Shown here in pieces: positions 28,000 through 37,100 of a stretch of DNA of 64,000 nucleotides (the stretch's first letter is position 1; each line of letters begins with the position of its first letter). Position numbers and translations under genes: made by a program. The notes beneath the pieces were generated by a model. It worked only from the letters and a program-made list of their open reading frames with translations, ran no database searches and was not told the DNA's origin. The DNA is from JAKQIM01 sp029557965 (GTDB lineage Bacteria > Chloroflexota > Anaerolineae > Anaerolineales > UBA4823), in the NCBI GenBank assembly GCA_035341015.1, contig DAOQUL010000017.1, positions 1 through 64,000 on the forward strand, written 5' to 3'.

Positions 28000-29646
28000 A
28001 TGAAGAATCATCTCTGGCCCAAGTCGCTGCTTGTATTTTCTATCCTCATCGTCTTGGCGCAGTTGTTGAGTTCCTGCGCCCCCGCCACACCCGAAGAAAC
28101 CGTTGTCTTGCGCCTGGGTACTTTGGGTTTTCCAGATAGCCGCAATCCTGCCGCGGCCACCCTGGGCGATTCTTACAGCATTTTCGATCTCGTTTACACG
28201 CCCCTTCTGCGCGAGGGCACCAACGGCAGGTACGTTGGCGAATTGGCCCGCTCTTGGGAGGTTTCAGCCGACGGCCGGGTATGGACCTTCCATCTCAACA
28301 ACAACGTCAAATGGCACGATGGAACCCGCTTCACTGCCCAAGATATGGTCTCCAGCATCCAGGCCGTTATCGACAATCCCGATGGCTGGGCATCTTTCTC
28401 AGCCTATGTCGCCGGTTTCAGCCAGGTGACTGCCCCAGATAACACCACGCTCGAGATCACCCTCGATAGCCCGGTCGGCAACATGGAGTACCGCGTCTCT
28501 TTCTTATACGCCCTCTATCCTGCCCACTTTGGCCCCCTCACCAATACCGATGCGCTGCTGGCTTTTGAAAACGTTGAAATGATCGGCACCGGCCCATTCA
28601 AGCTGAAGTTATTCGACCCCACAACCGGCCTGATCACCCTTGAAGCGAATCGTGACTTTTACGGCCAGCAGCCCAAGATTGACGAGGTGATCTTTCAAAC
28701 CTTTGATGATGTCGACGCCATGATGGGCATGCTGCAAGATGGCAGCCTGGATGCGGTGTTAGATCTGCCGCAAAACTTGTACAGCCTCGTCCAGACTTTT
28801 GATGACATTCAGACTGTCCGCCAGCCTGGGCGTTATTTTACCGACCTCATCATCAACTCGACCCCCTTTGACCACATCCCTGCCCCCAACTATAACCCCG
28901 CCCTGGCAGATCCCCAAGTGCGCCTGGCCATTGCCCAGTCCATTGACAAACAGGCCCTGGTAGATATCGTCCTTGAAGGCTTAGGCACGCCCGGGCTGAC
29001 CATCATCCCCGCCACCCTGGGTGGTGGCTTCTGGCAAAACACCAATATCCAAGACGTGGTCTATGACCCTGATGCCGCCATGCAAACCCTTGAAGCTGCC
29101 GGCTACACCCCCGAGTCAGATGGGATCCGCGGCAAAGATGGCCTGCGCCTCGAATTTCGCTTGCAGTACCCAGATAGTGACCCCAACTACGCCCGTGTAG
29201 CCGACCTGATCTCGATCTGGCTGCAAGCCGTGGGCATGAAAGCCAATATTGAAATGGTCGATTCAGACACCTTGATGACAGCCATGACCCCCACCGGCGA
29301 TTTTGACCTGGTCATATGGGGTTGGGGCCCCGACCCCGATCCCGATTTCATCTTAAGCGTCTTGACCAGCGATCAGTTTGTAGATGGCGGCTGGTCTGAC
29401 TCGGGATACATGAACCCTATTTACGACCAGCTCTACATCGAACAGCAAACCACCTTTGACCAAAACAAACGCCAACAGATCATCTGGCAAATGCAAGAAA
29501 TTATCTTTAACGACCGGCCCTACCTCGTGCTGTGGTATGAAGACACCCTGCAAGCCTACCGCAATGACACCTTCCAGAATTACATTCAATCCCCTCTAGG
29601 CATCGAGAGCGTCTTCTCACTCACCCAGGTGGAGCCAGTCAAGTAA
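28000..29646 (+). CDS. ABC transporter substrate-binding lipoprotein, family 5 (peptide/nickel type)
   Basis: 548 residues. Lipoprotein signal with lipobox LLSSC (Cys near residue 26). SBP_bac_5 features: SYSIFDLVYTPLLREGTNGRYVGELARSWEVSADGRVWTFHLNNNVKWHDGTRFTAQD (family signature region, seen in blocks), and the C-terminal half with the EIIFNDRPYLVLWYEDTLQAY segment. Such proteins bind oligopeptides, nickel, heme or sugars outside the cell. ATG 28000 has AAGGA 6 nt upstream and starts the signal peptide; a longer frame from 27850 overlaps the MFS gene and is unsupported. No permease or ATPase gene is next to it, so it is an orphan component here. A TATACT box lies at 27949-27954. Confidence 0.92.
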   Translation: MKNHLWPKSLLVFSILIVLAQLLSSCAPATPEETVVLRLGTLGFPDSRNPAAATLGDSYSIFDLVYTPLLREGTNGRYVGELARSWEVSADGRVWTFHLNNNVKWHDGTRFTAQDMVSSIQAVIDNPDGWASFSAYVAGFSQVTAPDNTTLEITLDSPVGNMEYRVSFLYALYPAHFGPLTNTDALLAFENVEMIGTGPFKLKLFDPTTGLITLEANRDFYGQQPKIDEVIFQTFDDVDAMMGMLQDGSLDAVLDLPQNLYSLVQTFDDIQTVRQPGRYFTDLIINSTPFDHIPAPNYNPALADPQVRLAIAQSIDKQALVDIVLEGLGTPGLTIIPATLGGGFWQNTNIQDVVYDPDAAMQTLEAAGYTPESDGIRGKDGLRLEFRLQYPDSDPNYARVADLISIWLQAVGMKANIEMVDSDTLMTAMTPTGDFDLVIWGWGPDPDPDFILSVLTSDQFVDGGWSDSGYMNPIYDQLYIEQQTTFDQNKRQQIIWQMQEIIFNDRPYLVLWYEDTLQAYRNDTFQNYIQSPLGIESVFSLTQVEPVK

Positions 29647-29659
29647 GGAGCGAACCGCC

Positions 29660-30304
29660 ATGCCCAAGTCATATCTCGAAAGCCTGTTAAGCGAGCGCGA
29701 AAAAGTCTTGCTGATTACGCGCCAGCACTGGTTCCTCTTGGCCAGTGCCATCTTCGTGGAATGCGTCGCCATCTTGATCATCTTCGCCGCCGCAGTCGCC
29801 GCCGCCGTTGCCTTCCCGCCCTTCATCATCCTCATCGTAGCGGTGGGCTTTTTGCTGCTCATGCTGCCCCTGGGCACCATGACGCGCGATATCCTGGTCT
29901 GGACCAACCGCCAGTACCTCGTTACCAACCGCCGCGTGATGCAGATTGCCGGCATCTTCAACAAAAACGTCACCGATTCCTCGCTGGAAAAGGTTAACGA
30001 TGTCAAAATGTCGCAGAGCGTCCTTGGGCGCATGTTCAACTACGGCGATATTGAGATCCTCACCGCCAGCGAGCTGGGCGTCAACCTCTTCCGGCAGATC
30101 GAGAACCCCATCGGCTTCAAGACCGCCATGCTGAATGCCAAGGAAGAATTGGAACGCGGCGAAGAGGCTTACCGCATACCATCGGTCGGTGCGCCCATCG
30201 ATCCCGCCGTGCTGCTCACACAGCTTGCCCAACTGCGCCAACAGGGTATCATTACTGAGGAAGAATTTCAGCGCAAGAAGGCTGAACTGCTCAGCAAAAT
30301 GTAA
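29660..30304 (+). CDS. Membrane protein with bacterial PH domain and C-terminal SHOCT motif
   Basis: 214 residues. Two membrane helices (about residues 24-50 and 52-75) are followed by a YdbS/bPH2-like PH domain (RQYLVTNRRVMQIAGIFNKNVTDSSLEKVNDVKMSQSVLGRMFNYGDIEIL). The last 32 residues match a SHOCT module (LAQLRQQGIITEEEFQRKKAELLSKM), a short oligomerisation motif. The function of this family is unknown; it is often linked to membrane or envelope maintenance. The gene follows the binding-protein gene by 13 nt and has AAGGAG 8 nt before its ATG, so the two may be co-transcribed. Confidence 0.85.
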   Translation: MPKSYLESLLSEREKVLLITRQHWFLLASAIFVECVAILIIFAAAVAAAVAFPPFIILIVAVGFLLLMLPLGTMTRDILVWTNRQYLVTNRRVMQIAGIFNKNVTDSSLEKVNDVKMSQSVLGRMFNYGDIEILTASELGVNLFRQIENPIGFKTAMLNAKEELERGEEAYRIPSVGAPIDPAVLLTQLAQLRQQGIITEEEFQRKKAELLSKM

Positions 30305-30327
30305 GCCCCAGGCTGCTTGAATCTGCC

Positions 30328-30897
30328 GTGCCCTTGCAAGATGCTCACCGTTGGAACAGCCGCTACCAGGAAGAGAACCGGGCCTCGTTTGGCCAACCGC
30401 GCCCCTTCCTGGTAGAAAACGCCGCCTGCCTGCCATCTGAGGGCCTGGCCCTGGATGCCGCCATGGGCATCGGTGCCAATGCGGCCTACTTGCTGGGGCA
30501 CGGCCTGCGCGTCATTGGCGTGGATATCTCGATCGTTGCCCTCCGGCGTGCCAAGCAGCAGTTGCCCGGCCTGATGGCTGTCCTCGCCGACCTCACCCGC
30601 TTCCATCTCCCATCAAACCGCTTTGACCTGGTGGTGAACTTCTACTACCTTCAACGCGACCTGTGGCCCGCCTACTATCGCGCCCTGCGGCCTGGCGGTC
30701 TGCTGATCATCGAAACCCTCACCGAGGCCATGCACACCATTCACCCCGAAATCTCCCCCGCCTTCTTGCTCCAACCCGGCGAACTGCGCCAGGCCTTCAG
30801 TCACATGGAGATACTGACCTATCGCGAAGGCTGGCTCGAGCAAAAAGGCCGCCACCCCCGGGCTGTTGCCAGCCTCATTGCCCAGAAACGCCCCTGA
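30328..30897 (+). CDS. Class I SAM-dependent methyltransferase
   Basis: 189 residues from a GTG start. The SAM-binding motif I is ALDAAMGIGANAAYLLGHGLRVIGVDIS (about residues 42-68), followed by the acidic residue of motif II and by RFDLVVNFYYLQRDLWPAYYRALRPGGLLIIETL, as in TehB/UbiE-like small methyltransferases. The substrate is unknown. It lies 23 nt after the PH-SHOCT gene. Its 3' end overlaps the convergent glycosyltransferase gene by 23 nt. Confidence 0.86.
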   Translation: MPLQDAHRWNSRYQEENRASFGQPRPFLVENAACLPSEGLALDAAMGIGANAAYLLGHGLRVIGVDISIVALRRAKQQLPGLMAVLADLTRFHLPSNRFDLVVNFYYLQRDLWPAYYRALRPGGLLIIETLTEAMHTIHPEISPAFLLQPGELRQAFSHMEILTYREGWLEQKGRHPRAVASLIAQKRP

Positions 30898-32131
30898 TCA
30901 GCACATCGTTGTACACCGCCACCAGCCGCGCCGCAATCTTCTCCCAGGCATAATCGCGCGCCGCAGCCAGGGCCTGCACGCTCATCCGTTGGCGCAGATC
31001 AGGGTTGCTCACCAGTTGCGCCAGCCGCTCAGCCAGGGCCGCCGGGTCATCCACCGGCACCGTATAGCCGTTCACCCCATCTTGCACCAGGTAAGCCAGC
31101 CCGCCCACCTGCGAAGCCACCACCGGTGTCCCGCAGGCCAATGCTTCCAACGCCACCATGCCGAAAGATTCGTACTGCGAAGGCACCACCACCGCCTCTG
31201 CCGCCGAATAGTAATACGCCAAAGTATCCTGGCCGCGCTTGCCCAAGAAGGCCACCATATCCTCCAGGCCATACTGCTGGCGCAGCGCCTGGATGCGCGC
31301 CATTTCCGCACTCATCTTCTCGGGGCTTGCATCGGGTTCGCCGCCAATCACCGCCAGGCAGAAGGGATACTGTGCCAGCACGCCTTGCTGGCGCATCAAA
31401 GCAATCGCCTCGATCAAAACATCCAGCCCTTTCAGCGGCTCGATCCGCCCCACGAACAACAACATCCGCCCGCAAGGCGGCACCCCAATGAACTCGCGCG
31501 CCTCGTCCACCGCTATCGGGTAGAAGCGGCACAGGTTCACCCCCGGCGGTACCACCACGATCCGCCGCACATCCGCCTGGTATAACCATTGGAGCTGCGC
31601 CACCTCCGCCGGCGTTGCCGCTACCACCCGCTCAACCTCCTTCAGCACCTTGCGCTCTCCTGCCAGCCGGTATTCACCTTCCACCTCTTCCATCGACTGC
31701 GCCACGCGATTCTTCATCAACACCAGCGTATGGAACATGTGCACCACCGGCGACTTCCATTCTGCCCGCAGATCCAGCGCCGCCAATCCCGACATCCAAT
31801 AGTGGCTGTGGATCAAGTCGTATTGAACGCCCTTTTGCCGGGCAAAGTCACTCACCCCGCGCACAAACTCGGGCAGGTAGGCTGCCAGTTCTTGTTTGGG
31901 CATCGGCACCTCAGGCCCAGCCGGCACATGCACCACCCGGTTGCCATATCCCAGGTCGTGCAACACATGCGGCACATGCTCATCTTGCGAGCGGGTGAAT
32001 ACGTCTACATGCAAGCCCATCTCGCCCAGGCAGCGCGTGATCTCTCGCACGTACACGTTCATGCCGCCGGTATCCTTCCCCCCCAGGGTTGCCAACGGGC
32101 AAGTATGGTACGACAACATGGCTATGCGCAT
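30875..32131 (-). CDS. GT4-family glycosyltransferase
   Basis: 418 residues, GT-B fold. N-terminal Gly-rich loop GGKDTGGMNVYVREI matches the MshA/sucrose-phosphate synthase branch of GT4. The C-terminal nucleotide-sugar site contains VGRIEPLKGLDVLIEA and the EX7E motif ESFGMVALE within VPSQYESFGMVALEALACGTP. It likely transfers a hexose from a UDP- or GDP-sugar to a sugar phosphate, inositol phosphate or lipid acceptor; the acceptor cannot be read. ATG 32131, with GGAGA upstream. It is divergent from the tRNA-Thr gene and convergent with the methyltransferase. Confidence 0.93.
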   Translation of the reverse strand: MRIAMLSYHTCPLATLGGKDTGGMNVYVREITRCLGEMGLHVDVFTRSQDEHVPHVLHDLGYGNRVVHVPAGPEVPMPKQELAAYLPEFVRGVSDFARQKGVQYDLIHSHYWMSGLAALDLRAEWKSPVVHMFHTLVLMKNRVAQSMEEVEGEYRLAGERKVLKEVERVVAATPAEVAQLQWLYQADVRRIVVVPPGVNLCRFYPIAVDEAREFIGVPPCGRMLLFVGRIEPLKGLDVLIEAIALMRQQGVLAQYPFCLAVIGGEPDASPEKMSAEMARIQALRQQYGLEDMVAFLGKRGQDTLAYYYSAAEAVVVPSQYESFGMVALEALACGTPVVASQVGGLAYLVQDGVNGYTVPVDDPAALAERLAQLVSNPDLRQRMSVQALAAARDYAWEKIAARLVAVYNDVLIRGVSGQ

Positions 32132-32156
32132 ATATCCCGGTCTCCAAGATTCATCC

Positions 32157-32186
32157 TTGTCACTTCGCCGCTTCCTTTGGTATAAT
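32157..32186 (+). promoter_or_regulatory. Sigma-70-type promoter of tRNA-Thr
   Basis: TTGTCA (32157-32162), 18-nt spacer, TATAAT (32181-32186). The predicted start is about 13 nt before the tRNA. Confidence 0.8.
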
Positions 32187-32205
32187 CCCGTCGCTTCTTC
32201 AATCC

Positions 32206-32278
32206 GCCACCGTAGCTCAGCTGGCAGAGCAGACGTTTCGTAAACGCCAGGTCAAGGGTTCGAATCCCTTCGGTGGCT
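32206..32278 (+). tRNA. tRNA-Thr (CGT)
   Basis: 73 nt cloverleaf: acceptor GCCACCG/CGGTGGC, D-arm GCTC/GAGC, anticodon loop TTCGTAA (anticodon CGT, codon ACG), T-arm AAGGG/CCCTT with loop TTCGAAT, discriminator T. The anticodon stem has one A-C mismatch at its second pair. CCA is not encoded. Confidence 0.96.
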
Positions 32279-32298
32279 CTCATCTTTCCCCTGTTCGC

Positions 32299-32335
32299 GT
32301 GGAGTGGCCCATCTGTGCCGCTCCACTTTTCTTTT
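32299..32335 (+). terminator. Intrinsic terminator after tRNA-Thr
   Basis: GTGGAGTGGC (32299-32308) pairs with GCCGCTCCAC (32317-32326) with one wobble, followed by TTTTCTTTT. Confidence 0.85.
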
Positions 32336-32372
32336 GACCCACTTTCTTTTACCACTTTCTTCACCCTTCCAG

Positions 32373-32378
32373 TATAAT
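32373..32378 (+). promoter_or_regulatory. -10 box of uridine kinase gene, leaderless geometry
   Basis: Perfect TATAAT ending 7 nt before ATG 32386. No Shine-Dalgarno sequence lies between them, so the transcript probably begins at or next to the start codon. Confidence 0.65.
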
Positions 32379-32385
32379 TCATCTT

Positions 32386-33021
32386 ATGGAGAAACACACC
32401 CCCTCCCTCATAATTGGCATTGCCGGTGGCACCGGCTCTGGCAAGACCACCGTTTCAAACGTCATCCTCGAACGCGTTGGCGCCCAGCGCATCGCAGTCA
32501 TCCCCCACGATGCCTATTACAGAGATCACGACGAACTCCCCCCGGCTCAGCGCGCCCAGGTCAATTACGACCATCCCAACTCTCTCGATACAGAGCTCAT
32601 GGTTGAACACCTCCAGCAGCTTAAACAAGGTAAATCCATCCCCCTGCCGGTGTATGATTTCAAGACCCATTCCCGCACCGACCACACCATCGAGATTCAA
32701 CCCCAGCCTGTCATCCTGGTCGAGGGCATCCTCATCTTCGCCGAGCCGGCCTTGCGCCCGCTCTTCGACATCAAGATCTTCGTCGATACCGATGCCGATA
32801 TCCGCTTCATCCGCCGCCTCGAACGCGATATCTCTGAGCGCGGCCGCACCAGCGCCTCCGTCATCCAGCAGTACCTCACCACCGTCCGCCCCATGCACCT
32901 CGAGTTCGTTGAACCCTCCAAGCGCTATGCCGATGTCATCATCCCCGAAGGCGGCCTCAACGTCGTCGCCATGGACATGGTGGTTGCCCGCATCGAAGCC
33001 ATGCTGCGCAATAACCACTAA
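32386..33021 (+). CDS. udk: Uridine kinase
   Basis: 211 residues, typical Udk length. Phosphorylates uridine and cytidine to UMP and CMP in pyrimidine salvage. P-loop GIAGGTGSGKTTVSNVI (residues about 8-24), HDAYYRD, NYDHPNSLDTELMVEHL and VILVEGILIFAEPALR match the family closely, as does the RRLERDISERGRT lid. Preceded by a tRNA terminator and its own TATAAT box. The cyclophilin gene follows 28 nt after the stop, in the same direction, with its own ribosome site, so the two may be co-transcribed. Confidence 0.96.
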   Translation: MEKHTPSLIIGIAGGTGSGKTTVSNVILERVGAQRIAVIPHDAYYRDHDELPPAQRAQVNYDHPNSLDTELMVEHLQQLKQGKSIPLPVYDFKTHSRTDHTIEIQPQPVILVEGILIFAEPALRPLFDIKIFVDTDADIRFIRRLERDISERGRTSASVIQQYLTTVRPMHLEFVEPSKRYADVIIPEGGLNVVAMDMVVARIEAMLRNNH

Positions 33022-33049
33022 CCTCACACTCCCCGAAAGGAATCTCCCT

Positions 33050-33559
<510 letters not shown>

Positions 33560-33581
33560 TACCTTCCTCCTGGATGGGCAT

Positions 33582-34118
33582 TTGCCTGCCATAAGCTCCA
33601 AGACCCGCACCACCATCCTGCGCATCATCGCCCTGGTAGCCGTGGTCGCGATCAGCGTATACATCTTCAGTATTCGTGACCGCGCCGAAGAGCTTGCCGT
33701 ATACGGCTACCCGGGCATTTTTCTCCTTGCCTTTCTATCTTACGCCACCGTCTTCCTGCCTGCCCCTGGCGTGGCAGTCATTTTTACCATGGGGGCCGTC
33801 TTTAACCCCCTGGCTGTTGCCCTGGTTGCCGGGGCTGGCGCCGCCCTGGGTGAGGTGGTGGGCTACATGGCAGGCTTCAGCACCCAGGTGGTTACCGAGC
33901 GCACCGCCATTTACCAACGCCTGGTTGAGTGGATGAAACGCAATGGCCCGGTCACCATTTTCCTGCTTTCTGCCATCCCTAACCCTTTCTTTGACCTGGC
34001 TGGCGTGGCAGCCGGCGCATTGCGCACCCCCGTACCGCATTTTCTCTTCTGGTGTTGGCTGGGTGAAACCGTAAAAATGATCTTTTTTGCCTATGGGGGC
34101 GCAGTACTCTTAAAATAA
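33582..34118 (+). CDS. VTT/SNARE-associated (DedA-like) membrane protein
   Basis: 178 residues with four to five hydrophobic segments. The VTT core is visible: YATVFLPAPGVAVIFTMGAVFNPLAVALVAGAGAALGEVVGYMAGF, then NGPVTIFLLSAIPNPFFDLAGVAAGALR (in blocks), with the Gly-rich loop and the Pro-Asn-Pro segment of the family. DedA-type proteins are scramblases or transporters for undecaprenyl-phosphate and phospholipids; this one is closer to the shorter VTT proteins. The start is TTG at 33582 and is uncertain, as no strong ribosome site is visible. It is 22 nt after the cyclophilin gene and 15 nt before the large cyclase-like gene. Confidence 0.82.
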   Translation: MPAISSKTRTTILRIIALVAVVAISVYIFSIRDRAEELAVYGYPGIFLLAFLSYATVFLPAPGVAVIFTMGAVFNPLAVALVAGAGAALGEVVGYMAGFSTQVVTERTAIYQRLVEWMKRNGPVTIFLLSAIPNPFFDLAGVAAGALRTPVPHFLFWCWLGETVKMIFFAYGGAVLLK

Positions 34119-34133
34119 CCCTGCGTCATCAAG

Positions 34134-37100
34134 ATGACCATCCACCCTCCTGATAGCCAGGCCCCTGCCGGGCAGCCCCAAACCACTTCGGTGATCGCCA
34201 ACCTCAAAAAGGCCATTGCCCTGCAAGAGTCTCTGCGCCCCAGCCTGGGTGATGAAATCGTCAATACCACCCTCCAGGTCTTACGCGCCGAGTTGGCCCT
34301 TCTCGAAAAGCCCGCCGCCCCGCCCCCTCAGCGCAAACAACTGACCGTATTATTCGCCTCTCTACAAGACTTTAGCGCCCTGTCAGAAGACGTGGATGTC
34401 GAAGACCTGCACCACCTCGTCAGCGCCGTATGGGAGCGCCTGGATCACATCATCCTGGCTTACGGCGGGCAGATCAATAAACACATGGGCGATTCGGTCA
34501 TGGCCCTGTGGGGAGGCGGCGTCAGCCGTGAAGACGATCCCCAGCGTGCCCTCAGCGCCTCTCTTGCCATGCGCCAAGAACTGTCTGGCTTGGGTGCTTC
34601 CCTGCCCTTCCCTGGCCTATTGGCCAGCTTGCATATCCGCATTGGCCTGCACACCGGCCCAGTACTCTTGAGCGCACCCGGCGCAGCCCAAGAGTACACC
34701 GTCTTAGGCGATACCGTCACCATCGCCAACCGCATCCAAAACACCGCCCTCCCCAATCAGATCCTCATCTCACACAGCACCTACCGGCACGTGCATGGTG
34801 TCTTTGACTGCCAGGAGATTGCCCCCATCCAGGTCCAGGGCAGTGCCCAGCCCCAGCGCACGTACCAGGTCAACGGCTTTCTGCCGCGCGCGTTCCACGT
34901 CCTCAGGCGGGTGGTAGAAGGCATCGAGACCCGCATGGTTGGCCGCCAGGAACATCTTCTGCACCTCCAGGCCGCTTTCCAACAAGTCTCTGACCAGCGC
35001 CAGGCCCAGCTCATCACCATCCTGGCCGACCCTGGGCTGGGCAAATCGCGCCTGCTGTATGAGTTCTTACAATGGCTGGCTGGGCAGGCGCAGCACAACC
35101 GCATCAGGGTCTATCAAGGCCGGGCCGCCGAAGAAATCCAAAGCATCCCCTGCGCCTTGCTGCGCGAGGTCATCTCCACCGCCTTTAACCTTTCGGGGGC
35201 CAATTCCCTTGTGGCTGAGGCGCCCGACCTCTCTACCCAGCAAAAGCTGGAGGCCGGCCTGGCTGAATTTATAGAAGATAGGCCTTCCGGCGGTTTAGAA
35301 CCTGCCGCCAGCATCGAGACGCGCGCCCGCTTCATCAGCCACCTACTGGGCTTCAGCCTGGCCGAAGCATCTGCCGATGCAGATATCCTTTCGCAGAGCA
35401 GCCCCCGCCAGGCCTACAACCGCGCCATGGAATACATGCTCGAATACTTCCAGGCCGCTGCCCAGCAGCAGCCGGTGGTCTTCATCCTGGATGACATCCA
35501 TTGGGCCGATGACAGCACCCTCGAAATCCTGCTCAACCTTGGCCAGCTCCTGATCAACCAGCCCCTCTTGATCGTTTGCGCCGCCCGTCCTGCGCTCTAC
35601 GAGCGCCGCCCCCTTTGGGATGAAGCGCTCCCCTTTAGCCACCGCCTGGAACTCCCTCCGCTGACCCCTCAAGACAGCCTGGACCTGGCAGATGACATCC
35701 TGCAAAGGTTAGATGACCCCTCACCCGCCCTGCGCCAGGTGCTGGTCAAGAACGCCGATGGCAACCCCTTTTTCATTGAAGAATTGGTTAAAATGCTGAT
35801 CGATGAACGGGTGATCCAGGTGGGGCCGCCCGGTCTCGACAGCCTGGATGAAAACACCTGGAGCCTTGACCCCAGCCGCCTGACCGGCATGCACCTGCCG
35901 ACCACCATCACCGGCATCTTGCAAGCCCGCTTCGACAGCCTGCCCGCTGAAGAACGCCTGGTGCTACAATGGGCATCGATCGTTGGCCGCACCTTTTGGG
36001 ATGGCGCCCTGGCTTACCTTTCAGAGCAGACCACCCGCGGCGACCAGACCACCGCTGCCGAGCCGGCTGTCCAACCCATCCGAGATACCCTCGACAGCCT
36101 GTGCCGCCGCGAGATCATTTTTCGCCAGCCTGTCTCGCGCTTTGAGAATGCCCAGGAATACACCTTCAAACATACCCTGATGCGCGATGCCGTTTACTAC
36201 ACCATCCTGAAGCGCTTGCGCCGCAGCTATCATGCCCTGGTTGCAGATTGGCTCATCCAACACCACAGCAGCGGCGATAGCGCCATCACCGGCCTGATTG
36301 CCGAGCACCTCGAGCAAGCCGAGCGCGTCAAGCAAGCCCTGCTCTACCTGCGCAAAGCCGGCGAGCAAGCCGCCGCCCAATACGCCAACCTTGAAGCCAT
36401 TGGTTACCTCACCCGCGCCATCCACCTCACCCCCCAGGCCGATACCACCACCCGCCTCGAGCTGCTCCTGCTGCGAGAAAGTATCTACGCCCTCCAGGCC
36501 GACCGCCTGGCTCAAGAGAAAGACCTGGTGGAGATGCAGTACCTGGCCGATATTTTGAAGGACGACTGCCGCACTGCCGAGGTGCTCCTGCGCCGCGCCC
36601 GCCATGCCCAGCAAACCAGCAATTACGCCACCGCCATCACCTGGGCCAGGCAAGCCGCCCGGCTGGCCCAAAGCTGCTCTTCCTCCCAGATCCGCGCCGC
36701 CGCCCACCTTGAGCAAGGCCGCGCCCTTTACCGCAAGGCCGACTATGCCGAGGCCGCCACCCAGCTTGAGCAAGCCCTATTGCTTGCCGCCGACCAGCCC
36801 CCCGTGGCCGCCGAGATCTTACAAACCCTGGTCACCGTCCACCTGCACCAGGGCAAGCAGGTGGCCTCTCAGCGTTATTTAGAGCAGGCCCTTCAGCTTG
36901 TTCGCCAGTCTGGTGACCGGCAAACAGAGGGCAATGTGCTGGTCAGCGTGGGCGCCACTCTTAACGACCGCGGCAGTTACGCCCAGGCCCAACACTACCT
37001 CAACCAGGCCCTGGCGGTCTTCCGCGAGATCGGCGACCGCCACGGGCAGGCCGTGGCCCTCCAGCAGTTAGGCCTCGCAACCGATAAACAGCATCATTAC

